Source: Polaromonas sp. C04
GTDB taxonomy: Bacteria > Pseudomonadota > Gammaproteobacteria > Burkholderiales > Burkholderiaceae_C
Assembly (NCBI RefSeq): GCF_002002705.1
Contig: NZ_MUNS01000042.1
Location: 20,001 to 84,000 of the forward strand
Length of the DNA: 64,000 bases
Reading direction: 5' to 3'
Shown here: in pieces, positions 9,810 to 20,676 of the stretch
How the letters are laid out: each line of letters opens with the position of its first letter
Numbering within the stretch: the stretch's first letter is position 1
Position numbers and translations under genes: made by a program
Notes under the pieces: model-generated
The model's input: only the letters and a program-made list of their open reading frames with translations
The model's database searches: none
Told to the model about the DNA's origin: nothing

Positions 9810-11612
9810 CTAACGCAGGTGATACACCTCGGCCTGCCCGTAGACCGGTGTCTCGATGCCTTCTTTTCGCGCCTTGAGCTGCAGCGACAGGAACTGCGAG
9901 TAGTGGCGCGACTGGTGCAGGTTGCCGCCGTGGAACCACAGGTGCGGCACCTGAGTCGGCTTCCACATATTGCGCAGCTCACCCTCCCAGGGGCCGGGGT
10001 CCTTGGGCGTGTCCGAACCAAGACCCCAGACCTTGCCCACCTGGTCGGCAATCTCCGGCGAGATCAGGTCCGCCAGCCAGCCATTCATGGAGCCATAGCC
10101 CGTCGCGTAAACCAGCAGGTCGGCCGGTAGTTCCGTGCCGTCGGAGAGCGTGACCGAGTGTTCATTGACCCGCTCGATGTTCACGCCGCTCTTGAGCTTG
10201 ACGCTGCCGTTGGCCACCAGTTCCGAGGCGCCCACATCGATGTAGTAGCCCGAACCGCGGCGCAGGTATTTCATGAACAGGCCGGAGCCGTCCGCGCCGA
10301 AGTCGAGCATGAAGCCGGCCTTCTCCAGCCGCGCATACAGGTCGGCATCGCGCTTCTTCATCTCCTCATACACCGGGATGTGAAAGGTGTGCATGATTTT
10401 GTAGGGGACCGAGGCAAAGATCAGGTCGGCCTTGTGGTGGTCGATGCCATTTTTCACCGCCTGCTCGGAATACAGGCCCCCCAGCGCCAGTTCCATCAGC
10501 GAATTCGAGGGCGCGATGTGGGTCGAGCTGCGCTGGATCATGGTCACGTCGGCGCCGTTTTCCCATAGTGCGGCACAGATGTCATGCGCCGAGTTGTTGG
10601 AGCCCAGCACCACACATTTTTTGCCCTGGTAGGCCTCGGGTCCGGGGTGCTGGCTGGAGTGATGCTGCTCGCCCTTGAAGTTCTCGGCACCGGCGATCTT
10701 GGGCACGTTGGGACGGCCCGACACCCCCAGCGCGAACACCAGTTCCTTGGGCCGCAGCGTGATCTCCCGGCCAGCGCGCTCGACCACCACTTCCCACTCC
10801 TGTGCGGCCTCGTTGTACCTTGCCTTTTTGGCGGTGGTCGAGCCCCAGTAGTTCAGCTCCATCACCTTGGTGTACATCTCGAGCCAGTCGCCAACCTTGT
10901 CCTTGGGCGCGAACACCGGCCAGTCGTCCGGAAAAGGCAGGTAGGGCAGATGGTCGTACCACACCGGATCGTGCAGGCACAGGCTCTTGTAGCGCTTGCG
11001 CCAGGAGTCGCCGGGCTTCTCGTTCTTCTCGACGATGATGGCCGGCACGCCAAGCCGGCGCAGCCGCGCGCCCAGCGCAATGCCGCCCTGGCCGCCGCCG
11101 ACGATCACCACATAAGGCTGCTCGGTCGTTCCCAGGGTTTCTGCTTCTTCCTGGCGTTTCTCGAGCCAGCTCTTGCGGCCCTTTTGCACGCCGTGCTCGG
11201 CACCCTTGATGCGGTGCTCGCCCTTGCGTTCCTCGAAGCCCTTGAGTTCGGTCATGGTCGTCAGCAGGGTCCAGCATTTGCCATCCTTCAGCCGCAGGTG
11301 CCCGCGGCCACGCGCCACGCCGGTCTCGAAGGTGAACCAGGCGTCCGTCACGCCGTCGGCCTCGGTCGCCTCGCCTTCCAATGCGAAGTTCGACGGTTTG
11401 GTGTCGGCCAGGCGGGCCTCGAGCATCCTGCGGATGGCGTCCTTGCCCTCCATCGTCTTGATGTTCCAGGTCCATGAGACCAGATCGCGCCAATAACTCT
11501 CTTCGGCAAACAGCGCCAGCGCGGCGTTGATGTCGCGCTGGCCCAGCGCCGCTGCCAGCCGTGCCAGCCATTGCGCTGCCTGCTGGGTCGGTGAATTCAC
11601 ACTGTCCGTCAT
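9810..11612 (-). CDS. Flavin-dependent monooxygenase (FMO/Baeyer-Villiger-like) with an N-terminal NTF2-like domain
   Basis: 600 residues. Residues about 10-145 form a SnoaL/NTF2-like domain (ALALFAEESYWRDLVSWTWN). It is followed by an FAD-binding Rossmann motif GGGQGG (172-177), an FxGxxxH-type FMO segment (NFKGEQHHSSQHPG), and a second Rossmann loop (VVLGSNNSAHDICAALWENG) for NADPH. Such enzymes insert oxygen into ketones, amines or sulfides. The transcript is preceded by a near-consensus sigma-54 promoter at 11666-11681, and the sigma-54 activator gene lies just upstream on the same strand, so expression is very likely induced through that activator. The inducer and substrate are unknown. 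Confidence 0.88.
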   Translation of the reverse strand: MTDSVNSPTQQAAQWLARLAAALGQRDINAALALFAEESYWRDLVSWTWNIKTMEGKDAIRRMLEARLADTKPSNFALEGEATEADGVTDAWFTFETGVARGRGHLRLKDGKCWTLLTTMTELKGFEERKGEHRIKGAEHGVQKGRKSWLEKRQEEAETLGTTEQPYVVIVGGGQGGIALGARLRRLGVPAIIVEKNEKPGDSWRKRYKSLCLHDPVWYDHLPYLPFPDDWPVFAPKDKVGDWLEMYTKVMELNYWGSTTAKKARYNEAAQEWEVVVERAGREITLRPKELVFALGVSGRPNVPKIAGAENFKGEQHHSSQHPGPEAYQGKKCVVLGSNNSAHDICAALWENGADVTMIQRSSTHIAPSNSLMELALGGLYSEQAVKNGIDHHKADLIFASVPYKIMHTFHIPVYEEMKKRDADLYARLEKAGFMLDFGADGSGLFMKYLRRGSGYYIDVGASELVANGSVKLKSGVNIERVNEHSVTLSDGTELPADLLVYATGYGSMNGWLADLISPEIADQVGKVWGLGSDTPKDPGPWEGELRNMWKPTQVPHLWFHGGNLHQSRHYSQFLSLQLKARKEGIETPVYGQAEVYHLR

Positions 11613-11665
11613 GCTTCTTGTCTCCGGTGATGTGCAACGCCGGAAGATCCCGGCGCATCAGGGAG

Positions 11666-11681
11666 TGCAAGGCCCGTGCCC
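11666..11681 (-). promoter_or_regulatory. Sigma-54 (-24/-12) promoter of the flavin monooxygenase gene
   Basis: The minus strand reads GGGCACGGGCCTTGCA. The consensus is TGGCACG-N4-TTGCA, so only the first base differs and the GG/GC spacing of ten bases is exact. Transcription would start about 12 bases downstream, giving a leader of roughly 40 bases before the ATG at 11612. Confidence 0.8.
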
Positions 11682-11773
11682 GTCGTACCAACGCGCCGGC
11701 CCGCGCGTTTAACTGCCAGATGGCATTGGATTTTTCCGGTCCTGGCAGCTCTGCTGCGGTGCAACACGCTGGC

Positions 11774-11825
11774 GTGTGCAGGCGTCACACTGAGACAGGT
11801 GTCACAGCCCTGGGTGTGACACCTG
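11774..11825. promoter_or_regulatory. Inverted repeats, probable upstream activator sites for the AcoR-type regulator
   Basis: CAGGTGTCACA (11796-11806) and TGTGACACCTG (11815-11825) are perfect 11-base arms around an 8-base centre. A weaker GTGTG...CACAC pair follows at 11774-11790. They lie about 95-145 bases upstream of the sigma-54 promoter, a usual distance for enhancer sites. A terminator for the regulator gene is the alternative, but no T-run follows on the minus strand. Confidence 0.65.
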
Positions 11826-11834
11826 AACGGCGGC

Positions 11835-13787
<1,953 letters not shown>

Positions 13788-14010
13788 GCTGTGTCTCCTG
13801 CTCGAAGGTGCGGCTCGCGCGGACCGGCGCGGCGGCACTCTCCGTCACTATAGCGGCACTACCGGCTCCGCATTGGCATTCCGGCATCGGCGCCGCAGGA
13901 TACGTCACGACTGCCTGCAAATTCAGCCGCGTCCCGTTGCCGATGATCCGACCGTGCCCAAGCTGGCGTGACCCACGGGTCGCGGGGGGCAGGCAAGGTG
14001 TGCCAGCTGG

Positions 14011-15117
14011 TCAATGCGCCGCGGCGGGCGCCATGGCACCGCGCAGATCGGCAGGCCAGGTCGCGCGCGCAGGCTGGTGCAGCACGCCGAACAGGTCCTT
14101 GGGATTGGCCATGACGGGGATCAGGGAAATCCGCTCGCCCAGCCCCAACTCGGCCGCCGCATCGCGCATGAAGCGCAGCGCCGAGAAATCCTCGAGCGCG
14201 AAGCCGACAGAGTCGAACACCGTGACCTGCTCTGGCCCGACGCGACCGGGCCGCTGCCCGGCCAGCACTTCCCACAGCTCGGTGACCGGGAAATCCGCCG
14301 GGAGCTGCTGAATGTCGCCTTCGATGCGGGTTTGCGGCGCGTATTCGACGAACACCGAGGCGCCGATCAGCACGTCGGCATGCAACTCGGTCTTGCCGGG
14401 GCAGTCGCCGCCGATGGCGTTGATGTGCATGCCGGGCGCAATCATGTCCGACGTCAAGATGGTGGCGTTGGTCTTGTCGGCCGTCACGGTGGTCACGATG
14501 TCGGCGCCGCGCAGCGCCTCGGCGGTGCTACTGCACACTGTCACGCTCAAGCTGGAGTCCCGCAGGTTGGCCACCAGCTTGGCGGTCGCAACGCGGTCCA
14601 CGTCGAACAGGCGCACTTCCTGAATGCCCACCAGGTGATGGAAGGCCAGCGCCTGGAACTCGCTTTGCGCACCATTGCCGATCAGCGCCATCACCTGACT
14701 GTCGGGACGGGCCAGCACACGGGCCGCTACCACAGAGGTTGCGGCGGTGCGCAGTGCCGTGGTCAAAGTCAGCTCGCTGAGCATTTTCGGGATGCCGGTG
14801 TCCACATCGGCCAACACGCCGAAGGCCATGACCGTAGGCAAGCCGGCGCGCGTGTTCTTCGGGTGCCCGTTGACGTATTTGAAGCTGTAGGTGACGTCAT
14901 CGGCAATCGGCATCAATTCGATGACGCCGTCGCGCGAGTGGTTGGCCACGCGGGCCGACTTGTCGAATGCCGTCCAGCGCCCGAAGTCCTGCCGGATGTA
15001 GTCGGCCACACCGGCCAGGCAGGTCGCAAGACCCTTGCGGCGGATCAGTTCCGCGGCTTCCGGTGCGCTGAGATACAGGGTCTCGACCGAGGGGGTGGCG
15101 TTCAGGCTAGCGTTCAT
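14011..15117 (-). CDS. Ornithine cyclodeaminase / mu-crystallin family protein
   Basis: 368 residues, slightly longer than the usual 320-350. The NAD-binding loop is MALIGNGAQSEFQALAFHHL, followed by an acidic beta-strand end (VRLFDVD). The K and R residues near GVIELMPIADDVTYSFKYVNGHP fit the substrate-binding region. True ornithine cyclodeaminases convert L-ornithine to L-proline and ammonia; relatives are alanine, lysine or ketimine dehydrogenases, and these cannot be separated by eye. GGAGA precedes the ATG. The gene is divergent from an Lrp-type regulator across 134 AT-rich bases, which suggests amino-acid-induced control. Confidence 0.88.
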   Translation of the reverse strand: MNASLNATPSVETLYLSAPEAAELIRRKGLATCLAGVADYIRQDFGRWTAFDKSARVANHSRDGVIELMPIADDVTYSFKYVNGHPKNTRAGLPTVMAFGVLADVDTGIPKMLSELTLTTALRTAATSVVAARVLARPDSQVMALIGNGAQSEFQALAFHHLVGIQEVRLFDVDRVATAKLVANLRDSSLSVTVCSSTAEALRGADIVTTVTADKTNATILTSDMIAPGMHINAIGGDCPGKTELHADVLIGASVFVEYAPQTRIEGDIQQLPADFPVTELWEVLAGQRPGRVGPEQVTVFDSVGFALEDFSALRFMRDAAAELGLGERISLIPVMANPKDLFGVLHQPARATWPADLRGAMAPAAAH

Positions 15118-15215
15118 GATGTGTGTCTCCAGAGTTTGTTTCGCGGGATGAAGAGAGTTTCTTTCTGATCTGGAACAATTAAAATAGATAAGAACATATT
15201 AAAAATATAAATTTA

Positions 15216-15230
15216 TTGTCGTTTTGACAA
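15216..15230. promoter_or_regulatory. Inverted repeat in the AT-rich ocd/lrp divergent region, candidate Lrp-family operator
   Basis: TTGTC (15216-15220) and GACAA (15226-15230) flank GTTTT, within about 70 unusually AT-rich bases (15165-15235). It sits 22 bases before the regulator ATG, where autoregulation would be expected. Confidence 0.4.
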
Positions 15231-15251
15231 CAACAACTGCCACTTTGTTCT

Positions 15252-15671
15252 ATGGATGAGACCGATCACGAATTGATAGGGCTGTTACGCCAGAACGCGC
15301 GTATGAACGTGGCAGATCTGGCGCACAAGCTGAAGGTGTCGCGCGGCACGGTGACGAATCGCATCCGCAAGCTGGAGGATCGGCAGACCATCGTCGGCTA
15401 CACCGTGCGGCTGCGGCCGGATGCCGAACCCGAGCGCATCCGCGCCTGGATGGGTGTGCTGGTAGAGGGCAATCAGACCCGCAGCGTGATTGCCAGCTTG
15501 TTGGGTGAGCCGGGCGTCTCGGCCCTGCACGACACCAATGGTCGCTGGGATCTGCTGGCCGAACTGGAGGCGCGGTCCATGGCGGAGTTGTCGCAGGTAC
15601 TCGAGCGGATCCGCCTGATCAGCGGGATCCGCAGCACCGAGACCAGCATCCACCTTGCGACTTACCGCTGA
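15252..15671 (+). CDS. Lrp/AsnC family transcriptional regulator
   Basis: 139 residues, a little short for the family (about 150). It has an N-terminal helix-turn-helix (MNVADLAHKLKVSRGTVTNR) and a C-terminal RAM-like effector domain with an alpha/beta pattern. It is divergent from the ornithine cyclodeaminase-like gene, and such neighbours usually respond to the amino acid being degraded. Its end overlaps the convergent LysR gene by ten bases. Confidence 0.9.
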   Translation: MDETDHELIGLLRQNARMNVADLAHKLKVSRGTVTNRIRKLEDRQTIVGYTVRLRPDAEPERIRAWMGVLVEGNQTRSVIASLLGEPGVSALHDTNGRWDLLAELEARSMAELSQVLERIRLISGIRSTETSIHLATYR

Positions 15672-16600
15672 TCCGTCGTCCCCGCGGGTGGTGTCCGATT
15701 GGGCGACGCCGGGCGGCTCACCTCGGTAAGGCAGTGCGCAAAGAACGCCGCCGCGGGCGTCAGGGGGACGTCGGGCCGGGTCAGCAGCAGCAACTCGATG
15801 TCGCACGGGCGAAGCTGCGTGTTTTCCACGGCGACAATCCCGCGCGACTCGGGGTGACCGAGCAGGGGCTCGGGGAAGATGCTGACCACATCGGAGCTGC
15901 GCAGCAGCATCATCGCGGCCAGCGTTTCGCATTGCACCACGCGCCGTGGCGGGGCCACGCCGGCCAGCGCAAACATCGCATCCACGCGTGGCTGGCGGCC
16001 ATCGGTGATCGGGCCCGTGAACACCCATTCGAGTTCGGTCAGCGCGCGGGCGGTCGGATCGGCCAGCACCGGATGCCCCTCGCGCGCGACGATGCGCTGG
16101 CGTGCCTGCAGAATGCGCGTGGAATCGAATTCATCGTCCTGCAATTCACCAACGTCGGCCGCCACCACTGCGATATCCAGCGTGCCGTCGCGCAAGCGGG
16201 GGAGCACGCGTGCCATCAGGCCTTCGATCAGCTGCACCTCGACATTGCAGTAGCGCTGGCGGAACCAGCGGAAGGCTTCCCCCAGCACCGTCAGCGTCAG
16301 GAACGGCGTGACACCGATGCGTACCGTGCCACTGTCATCACCACCCGCCTGGCGCAGATCCTCCCGCGCCAGTGCAACCTGCCGGGTGATCAGCTGCGCA
16401 CGCGCCAGCAGGCGATGGCCGGCCTCGGTGAAGTCGACGCCGCGCGAGCGACGCAGCAACAGCGGCACGCCCGCCTCCTCTTCGAGCAGGCGCATGGACT
16501 TCGTCACGGCGGCCTGCGACAGATGCAGCTGTTTGGCGGCTGCGCGGATGCCGCCGGTATCGACCACGGCGACCAGCGCCTGCAACTGCTGCAGCTTCAC
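15662..16600 (-). CDS. LysR family regulator of the M20/Dpp-type operon
   Basis: 312 residues starting with GTG at 16600 (MKLQQLQALVAVVDTGGIRA as translated). The N-terminal winged helix reads AAAKQLHLSQAAVTKSMRLL and is followed by the two-lobed co-inducer domain. It is divergent from the M20-amidohydrolase/ABC-transporter operon across 270 bases containing a perfect palindrome and a repeated nonamer, so it probably regulates that operon with a peptide-derived or N-acyl compound as inducer. The regulatory target is inference from gene order. Confidence 0.9.
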   Translation of the reverse strand: MKLQQLQALVAVVDTGGIRAAAKQLHLSQAAVTKSMRLLEEEAGVPLLLRRSRGVDFTEAGHRLLARAQLITRQVALAREDLRQAGGDDSGTVRIGVTPFLTLTVLGEAFRWFRQRYCNVEVQLIEGLMARVLPRLRDGTLDIAVVAADVGELQDDEFDSTRILQARQRIVAREGHPVLADPTARALTELEWVFTGPITDGRQPRVDAMFALAGVAPPRRVVQCETLAAMMLLRSSDVVSIFPEPLLGHPESRGIVAVENTQLRPCDIELLLLTRPDVPLTPAAAFFAHCLTEVSRPASPNRTPPAGTTDQR

Positions 16601-16753
16601 GGCTCAGCCGCCGTCCTCGACAACCAGCAACCATCTGGCGCCAGTATCTCTTTCATGAGACTTTTGGTAAGAATCTGCACGGGGTGATTTTGAGAGGCAA
16701 ACATAGGGTTTTTACTAGTTAACTTGGAGATATTCTGCCAAATCGTCAATCTC

Positions 16754-16814
16754 CCAATCTGACAACCAATGGTCGTCATGACGATCAATTATAGCCTTGC
16801 GGTTGCCAATCTGA
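16754..16814. promoter_or_regulatory. LysR/M20 intergenic control region: nonamer direct repeat and perfect palindrome
   Basis: CCAATCTGA occurs at 16754-16762 and again at 16806-16814, 52 bases (about five helical turns) apart. Between them lies the perfect 12-base palindrome TCGTCATGACGA (16773-16784). The surrounding 150 bases are much more AT-rich than the flanking genes. These are candidate binding sites for the LysR protein. Confidence 0.5.
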
Positions 16815-16870
16815 TTTCCTACGATGACGGCCATCAAGACGCTGGCGACATCGCCAAAGGAATCCCTCCT

Positions 16871-18052
16871 GTGAAGTCCCCGACCCACCCACTCATCGAC
16901 GCCTTGCATGCGCACTCGCCCGAGTTCGTCGACCTCAGGCGCGACATCCACCGCCACCCGGAGCTCGGGCTGGCCGAACAGCGCACCTCGCAGCTGATCG
17001 CCGACCGCCTCAATTCCTGGGGCTATGCCGTGCACCGCGGCCTGGCCGGCACCGGTGTCGTCGGACAACTCAGGCGCGGCAGCAGCGCTAGGCGCCTGGG
17101 CCTGCGCGCCGACATGGACGCGCTGCCCATCCAGGAAGCCTCCGGCCTGCCCTGGGCCAGCGTGCATGACGGCGTGATGCACGCCTGCGGCCACGACGGC
17201 CACACCACGATGCTGCTCGCCGCCGCCAAATACATTGCCGAGCAGGGCCACTTCTCAGGCACGCTAAACCTGATCTTCCAGCCGGCCGAGGAGCATCCAG
17301 GCGGCGCGCGGCTGATGATCGAGCAGGGCCTGTTCGAGCGCTTCCCCTGCGACGCGATCTTCGCCATGCATAACATGCCGGGCTTCCCGCAGGGGCAGCT
17401 GGTGTTCCGCGAAGGACCGACGATGGCCTCGAGCGACGATGTCACGATCACGCTGACCGGCATGGGCGGGCACGGCGCGATGCCGCACAAGGCGACCGAC
17501 GCGGTGGTGGCGGCGGCGGGCATTGTGCTGGCGCTGCAGACCATCGTCTCGCGCAACGTCGATCCGCTGCAAACCGCCGTGGTGACCGTCGGTGCCATCA
17601 ACGCGGGGCGTGCCAACAACGTGATCCCTCAGCAGGCGCAGCTGGAGCTGAGCGTGCGCGCGCTCGACCGGGAGGTGCGCGACCTGCTCGAGCGGCGCAT
17701 CCGCGCGCTGGTGACAGCCCAGGCCGAGAGTTTCGGCGTCAAGGCGAGCATCGACTACAAGCGCGACTACCCGGTGCTGGTCAACACGGCCGAGGAGACC
17801 GCGCTAGCGCGCCGCGTCGGCATCGAACTGGTCGGCGAAGACCGCATCACGCCGCAGGCCGAGCCGCTCACCGGTAGCGAAGACTTCGCCGTCATGCTCG
17901 AGCATTGCCCCGGCAGCTATCTGATGATCGGCAACGGCGCCGGCGAGGGCAGCTGCCTGGTGCACAACCCGGGCTACGACTTCAACGACGACAACGTCAG
18001 TGTCGGCGCCGCCTACTGGGCGCTGCTCGCCGAACGCTTCCTTGTCGACTGA
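16871..18052 (+). CDS. M20 family metallo-amidohydrolase (hippurate/N-acyl-amino-acid hydrolase-like)
   Basis: About 393 residues from the GTG at 16871, which is preceded by AAGGA; the open frame continues to an ATG at 16769, but that would begin inside the operator-like region and add 34 residues unlike the family. Metal-binding motifs are GLRADMDALPI, MHACGHDGHTTMLLAAA and QPAEEHPGGA, and a dimerisation domain follows. Family members remove acyl groups from amino acids in the cytoplasm. As first gene of an operon with a peptide-type ABC transporter and an amidase, it likely processes the imported compound. Confidence 0.87.
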   Translation: MKSPTHPLIDALHAHSPEFVDLRRDIHRHPELGLAEQRTSQLIADRLNSWGYAVHRGLAGTGVVGQLRRGSSARRLGLRADMDALPIQEASGLPWASVHDGVMHACGHDGHTTMLLAAAKYIAEQGHFSGTLNLIFQPAEEHPGGARLMIEQGLFERFPCDAIFAMHNMPGFPQGQLVFREGPTMASSDDVTITLTGMGGHGAMPHKATDAVVAAAGIVLALQTIVSRNVDPLQTAVVTVGAINAGRANNVIPQQAQLELSVRALDREVRDLLERRIRALVTAQAESFGVKASIDYKRDYPVLVNTAEETALARRVGIELVGEDRITPQAEPLTGSEDFAVMLEHCPGSYLMIGNGAGEGSCLVHNPGYDFNDDNVSVGAAYWALLAERFLVD

Positions 18053-18083
18053 CTTTCTCACAACACCCGCACAGGAGATACCC

Positions 18084-19667
18084 ATGAGCATTACCCGTCG
18101 TGAATTGATTGCCGGCACCGCCGTTGGCGCCGGCTGGCTGGCCAGCTCGCTGCCGCTGGCCGCAATCGCACAAGCCCAAAGTGGTACTGGCGGAGCGCTG
18201 AACATAGCACTCTTTCCCGAGCCCACCAGCATCATGGTGGGGTGGGGCCAGACCGGCCCGTCACAACTTGTCAATGGCAACATCTACGATGGCCTGCTGC
18301 GCTACGACGAGAAGCTCAACCCCATGCCGGGCCTGGCGTCGGCATGGACCATCAGCAAGGACTCGCTGGTCTACACCTTCACGCTCAAGCGCGGCGTGAC
18401 CTGGCACGACGGCAAGCCTTTTGACGCGCAGGACGTGATCTTCAGCATCGACAAGCTCAATCGCGCGCAGAACCCGAGGGTGCGCGTTGCGCTGCAATCG
18501 GTCGAGAGCATCAAGGCGCTGGATGCACACACGGTGGAAATTCGACTCAAGGAGGTGTTTGCCCCTTTTATCGGCCTGTTCGACGTCAGCACCAACCCGA
18601 TCGCGCCACGCCACCTGCTGGAGAATACGGACCTCACAGGCAAGCCGCCCCCGAGCGCGATCATCGGCACGGGCCCTTACAAATTCAAGGAATGGGTGCG
18701 CGGCTCATACATCCACCTGGTGGGCAACGACAAGTACCACGAGCCTAGCGTGCCGAAAATCGACAATGTGTACTTCCAGGTCATCCCCGATGCGGCCTCG
18801 CGCGCCGCCGCCTTCGAGTCGGGCAAGATCGATGTGCTGCCCGGCGGCACGATCGAGTATTTCGACGTTGCCCGCCTGGCCAAATTGCCCGGCGCAGCCG
18901 TGACCAGCAAGGGGTGGGAGAAGTTCTCGCCGCTGGCCTGGATGTGGATCAACCACCGCAATCCGCTGTTCCAGGATCTGCGCATGCGCCAAGCGATCGA
19001 ACTGGCGATCGACCGCGACGCGCTCTCCAAAGTGGTCTGGCAGGGCTTTGCGCCGGCGGCCACCGGCCCCTTCAACCGCCAGACCGCCTTCTACAGCGCC
19101 GCGGCCGCGCAACCCAGGCGTGACAAGGACAAGGCCCGCAAGCTGCTGGCCGAGTCAGGCTACAAGGGTCAGCCGGTGCGCCTGCTCGGCCTGCCTTTCG
19201 GCGAAGCCTGGAATCGCACGGCCGAGCTGATTCGGCAGAACCTGCTCGAAGCCGGACTCAAGGTGGAACTGGTCGCCACGGACCTGGCCGGTGCGGTGAC
19301 CAGGGCGTCCAACTGGGACTTCGACCTGGCCTTGACGTACATGTACCAGTATGGCGATCCGGCGCTGGGGGTCAGCCGCAACTACGTGAGCAGCGAGATC
19401 AAGAAGGGTTCGGCGTTCAATAACGTGGGCGGCTATCAGAATGCCAAGGTCGACGCGATGTTCTACCGCGCTGCGGGCACCACGGACCCGAAGAAACGCC
19501 TCGAAGCATATTCCGAGGCACAAAAGACGCTGGTCGATGACGTGGCCGCGGTCTGGCTGCTGGACCTGAACTTCCCCACCGTGTACCGCACGAAGATCGC
19601 CAACCTGGTCAACTCCGGCATTGGGCTCAATGACAGCCTGGGCCGGGCCTCTTTCACCGGGCGCTGA
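18084..19667 (+). CDS. Family 5 (peptide/nickel-type) ABC transporter substrate-binding protein
   Basis: 527 residues beginning MSITRRELIAGTAVGAGWLA, a twin-arginine-like signal that ends around AAIAQAQ; it is therefore probably exported by Tat. AGGAGA precedes the ATG. The body shows the family pattern YDGLLRYDEKLNPMPGLASAW and FTLKRGVTWHDGKPFDAQDV. Such proteins bind oligopeptides or other hydrophilic amides in the periplasm and deliver them to the permease pair encoded next. It lies 31 bases after the M20 gene. Confidence 0.92.
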   Translation: MSITRRELIAGTAVGAGWLASSLPLAAIAQAQSGTGGALNIALFPEPTSIMVGWGQTGPSQLVNGNIYDGLLRYDEKLNPMPGLASAWTISKDSLVYTFTLKRGVTWHDGKPFDAQDVIFSIDKLNRAQNPRVRVALQSVESIKALDAHTVEIRLKEVFAPFIGLFDVSTNPIAPRHLLENTDLTGKPPPSAIIGTGPYKFKEWVRGSYIHLVGNDKYHEPSVPKIDNVYFQVIPDAASRAAAFESGKIDVLPGGTIEYFDVARLAKLPGAAVTSKGWEKFSPLAWMWINHRNPLFQDLRMRQAIELAIDRDALSKVVWQGFAPAATGPFNRQTAFYSAAAAQPRRDKDKARKLLAESGYKGQPVRLLGLPFGEAWNRTAELIRQNLLEAGLKVELVATDLAGAVTRASNWDFDLALTYMYQYGDPALGVSRNYVSSEIKKGSAFNNVGGYQNAKVDAMFYRAAGTTDPKKRLEAYSEAQKTLVDDVAAVWLLDLNFPTVYRTKIANLVNSGIGLNDSLGRASFTGR

Positions 19668-19701
19668 GCAGGCCCGGCGCCATCACAGGGAACACACCGC
19701 C

Positions 19702-20676
19702 ATGGACCAGCTCCGTTTCGTGCTGCGCCGGCTTGGCCATGGGCTGGCGACGCTGTTGCTGATCGCGATCATGAACTTCGTGCTGATCCGCGCCGCGCCC
19801 GGCGACCCGGCCACGGTACTGGCCGGCGAGTCGGGTGCCGCCGACGCGCAGCTCCTGCAACAGCTGCGCCAGCGCTTCGACCTAGACCGCCCACTGCCGC
19901 AACAGCTGGCGACCTACCTGGGCCATCTGGCGCACGGCGACTTGGGCGAGAGCTACCGCCAGCAACAACCGGTGCTCGAGCTGATCATGGACCGACTGCC
20001 CGCCACGCTGCTGCTCACCGGCAGCGCCTTCGTGCTGTCGCTGCTGTTCGGCGTGGCCCTGGGCGCCTGGGCGAGCCGGCATGCAGGGCGCTGGCAGGAC
20101 AATGCGATCAGCACCCTGTCGATGCTGTTCTACGCGACGCCGCTGTACTGGCTGGCGTTGATGGCTGTGCTCCTGTTCTCGGTCTGGCTGCAGTGGTTGC
20201 CGGGCTTCGGCTACGAGGCCATCGGCGCTGGCTTCACCGGCTGGGCGCGCGTGCGCGATATTGCGGCCCACCTGGCGCTGCCAGCGCTGTCGCTGGCGAC
20301 GGTGTACATGGCGATCTATGCCCGCATGACTCGTGCCTCCATGCTCGAGGTGGCGCACCAGGATTTCGTGAAGACCGCACGGGCCAAGGGCATCAGTGAA
20401 GGCCGCATCCTGCGCGCTCACATCCTGCGCAACGCGCTGCTGCCGGTAATCACGCTGGCCGGCATGCAGGCCGGCGCGATGGTTGGCGGCGCCGTGCTGA
20501 TCGAAACCGTGTTCGCCTGGCCCGGTATCGGCCGGCTGCTATACGAGGCGCTGGCGCAGCGTGACTACGCGCTGCTGCTCGGTACCTTCCTCGTCACGGC
20601 AGCGATCGCCGTGCTGTTCAACCTGTTGACCGACGTGGTGTACACGCTGGTCGACCCGCGGATCGAGCTGTCATGA
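19702..20676 (+). CDS. Dpp/Opp-type ABC transporter permease 1 (DppB-like)
   Basis: 324 residues starting MDQLRFVLRRLGHGLATLLL. Six transmembrane segments are visible, with the family landmark FVLIRAAPGDPA near residue 29 and the EAA-loop region DFVKTARAKGISEGRILRAH near residue 220 that contacts the ATPase. It follows the binding-protein gene by 34 bases and overlaps the next permease gene by four bases (ATGA). Confidence 0.92.
   Translation: MDQLRFVLRRLGHGLATLLLIAIMNFVLIRAAPGDPATVLAGESGAADAQLLQQLRQRFDLDRPLPQQLATYLGHLAHGDLGESYRQQQPVLELIMDRLPATLLLTGSAFVLSLLFGVALGAWASRHAGRWQDNAISTLSMLFYATPLYWLALMAVLLFSVWLQWLPGFGYEAIGAGFTGWARVRDIAAHLALPALSLATVYMAIYARMTRASMLEVAHQDFVKTARAKGISEGRILRAHILRNALLPVITLAGMQAGAMVGGAVLIETVFAWPGIGRLLYEALAQRDYALLLGTFLVTAAIAVLFNLLTDVVYTLVDPRIELS

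Noticed and set aside
11796-11825. Palindrome considered as terminator of the sigma-54 activator gene
   Set aside because: No T-run follows on the minus strand and the spacing to the sigma-54 promoter fits an activator site better.
15285-15330. TTGATAGGGCTGTTACGCC in the Lrp gene resembling the intragenic repeat
   Set aside because: It encodes the normal Lrp N-terminal helix (HELIGLLRQNARM), so the likeness is chance.
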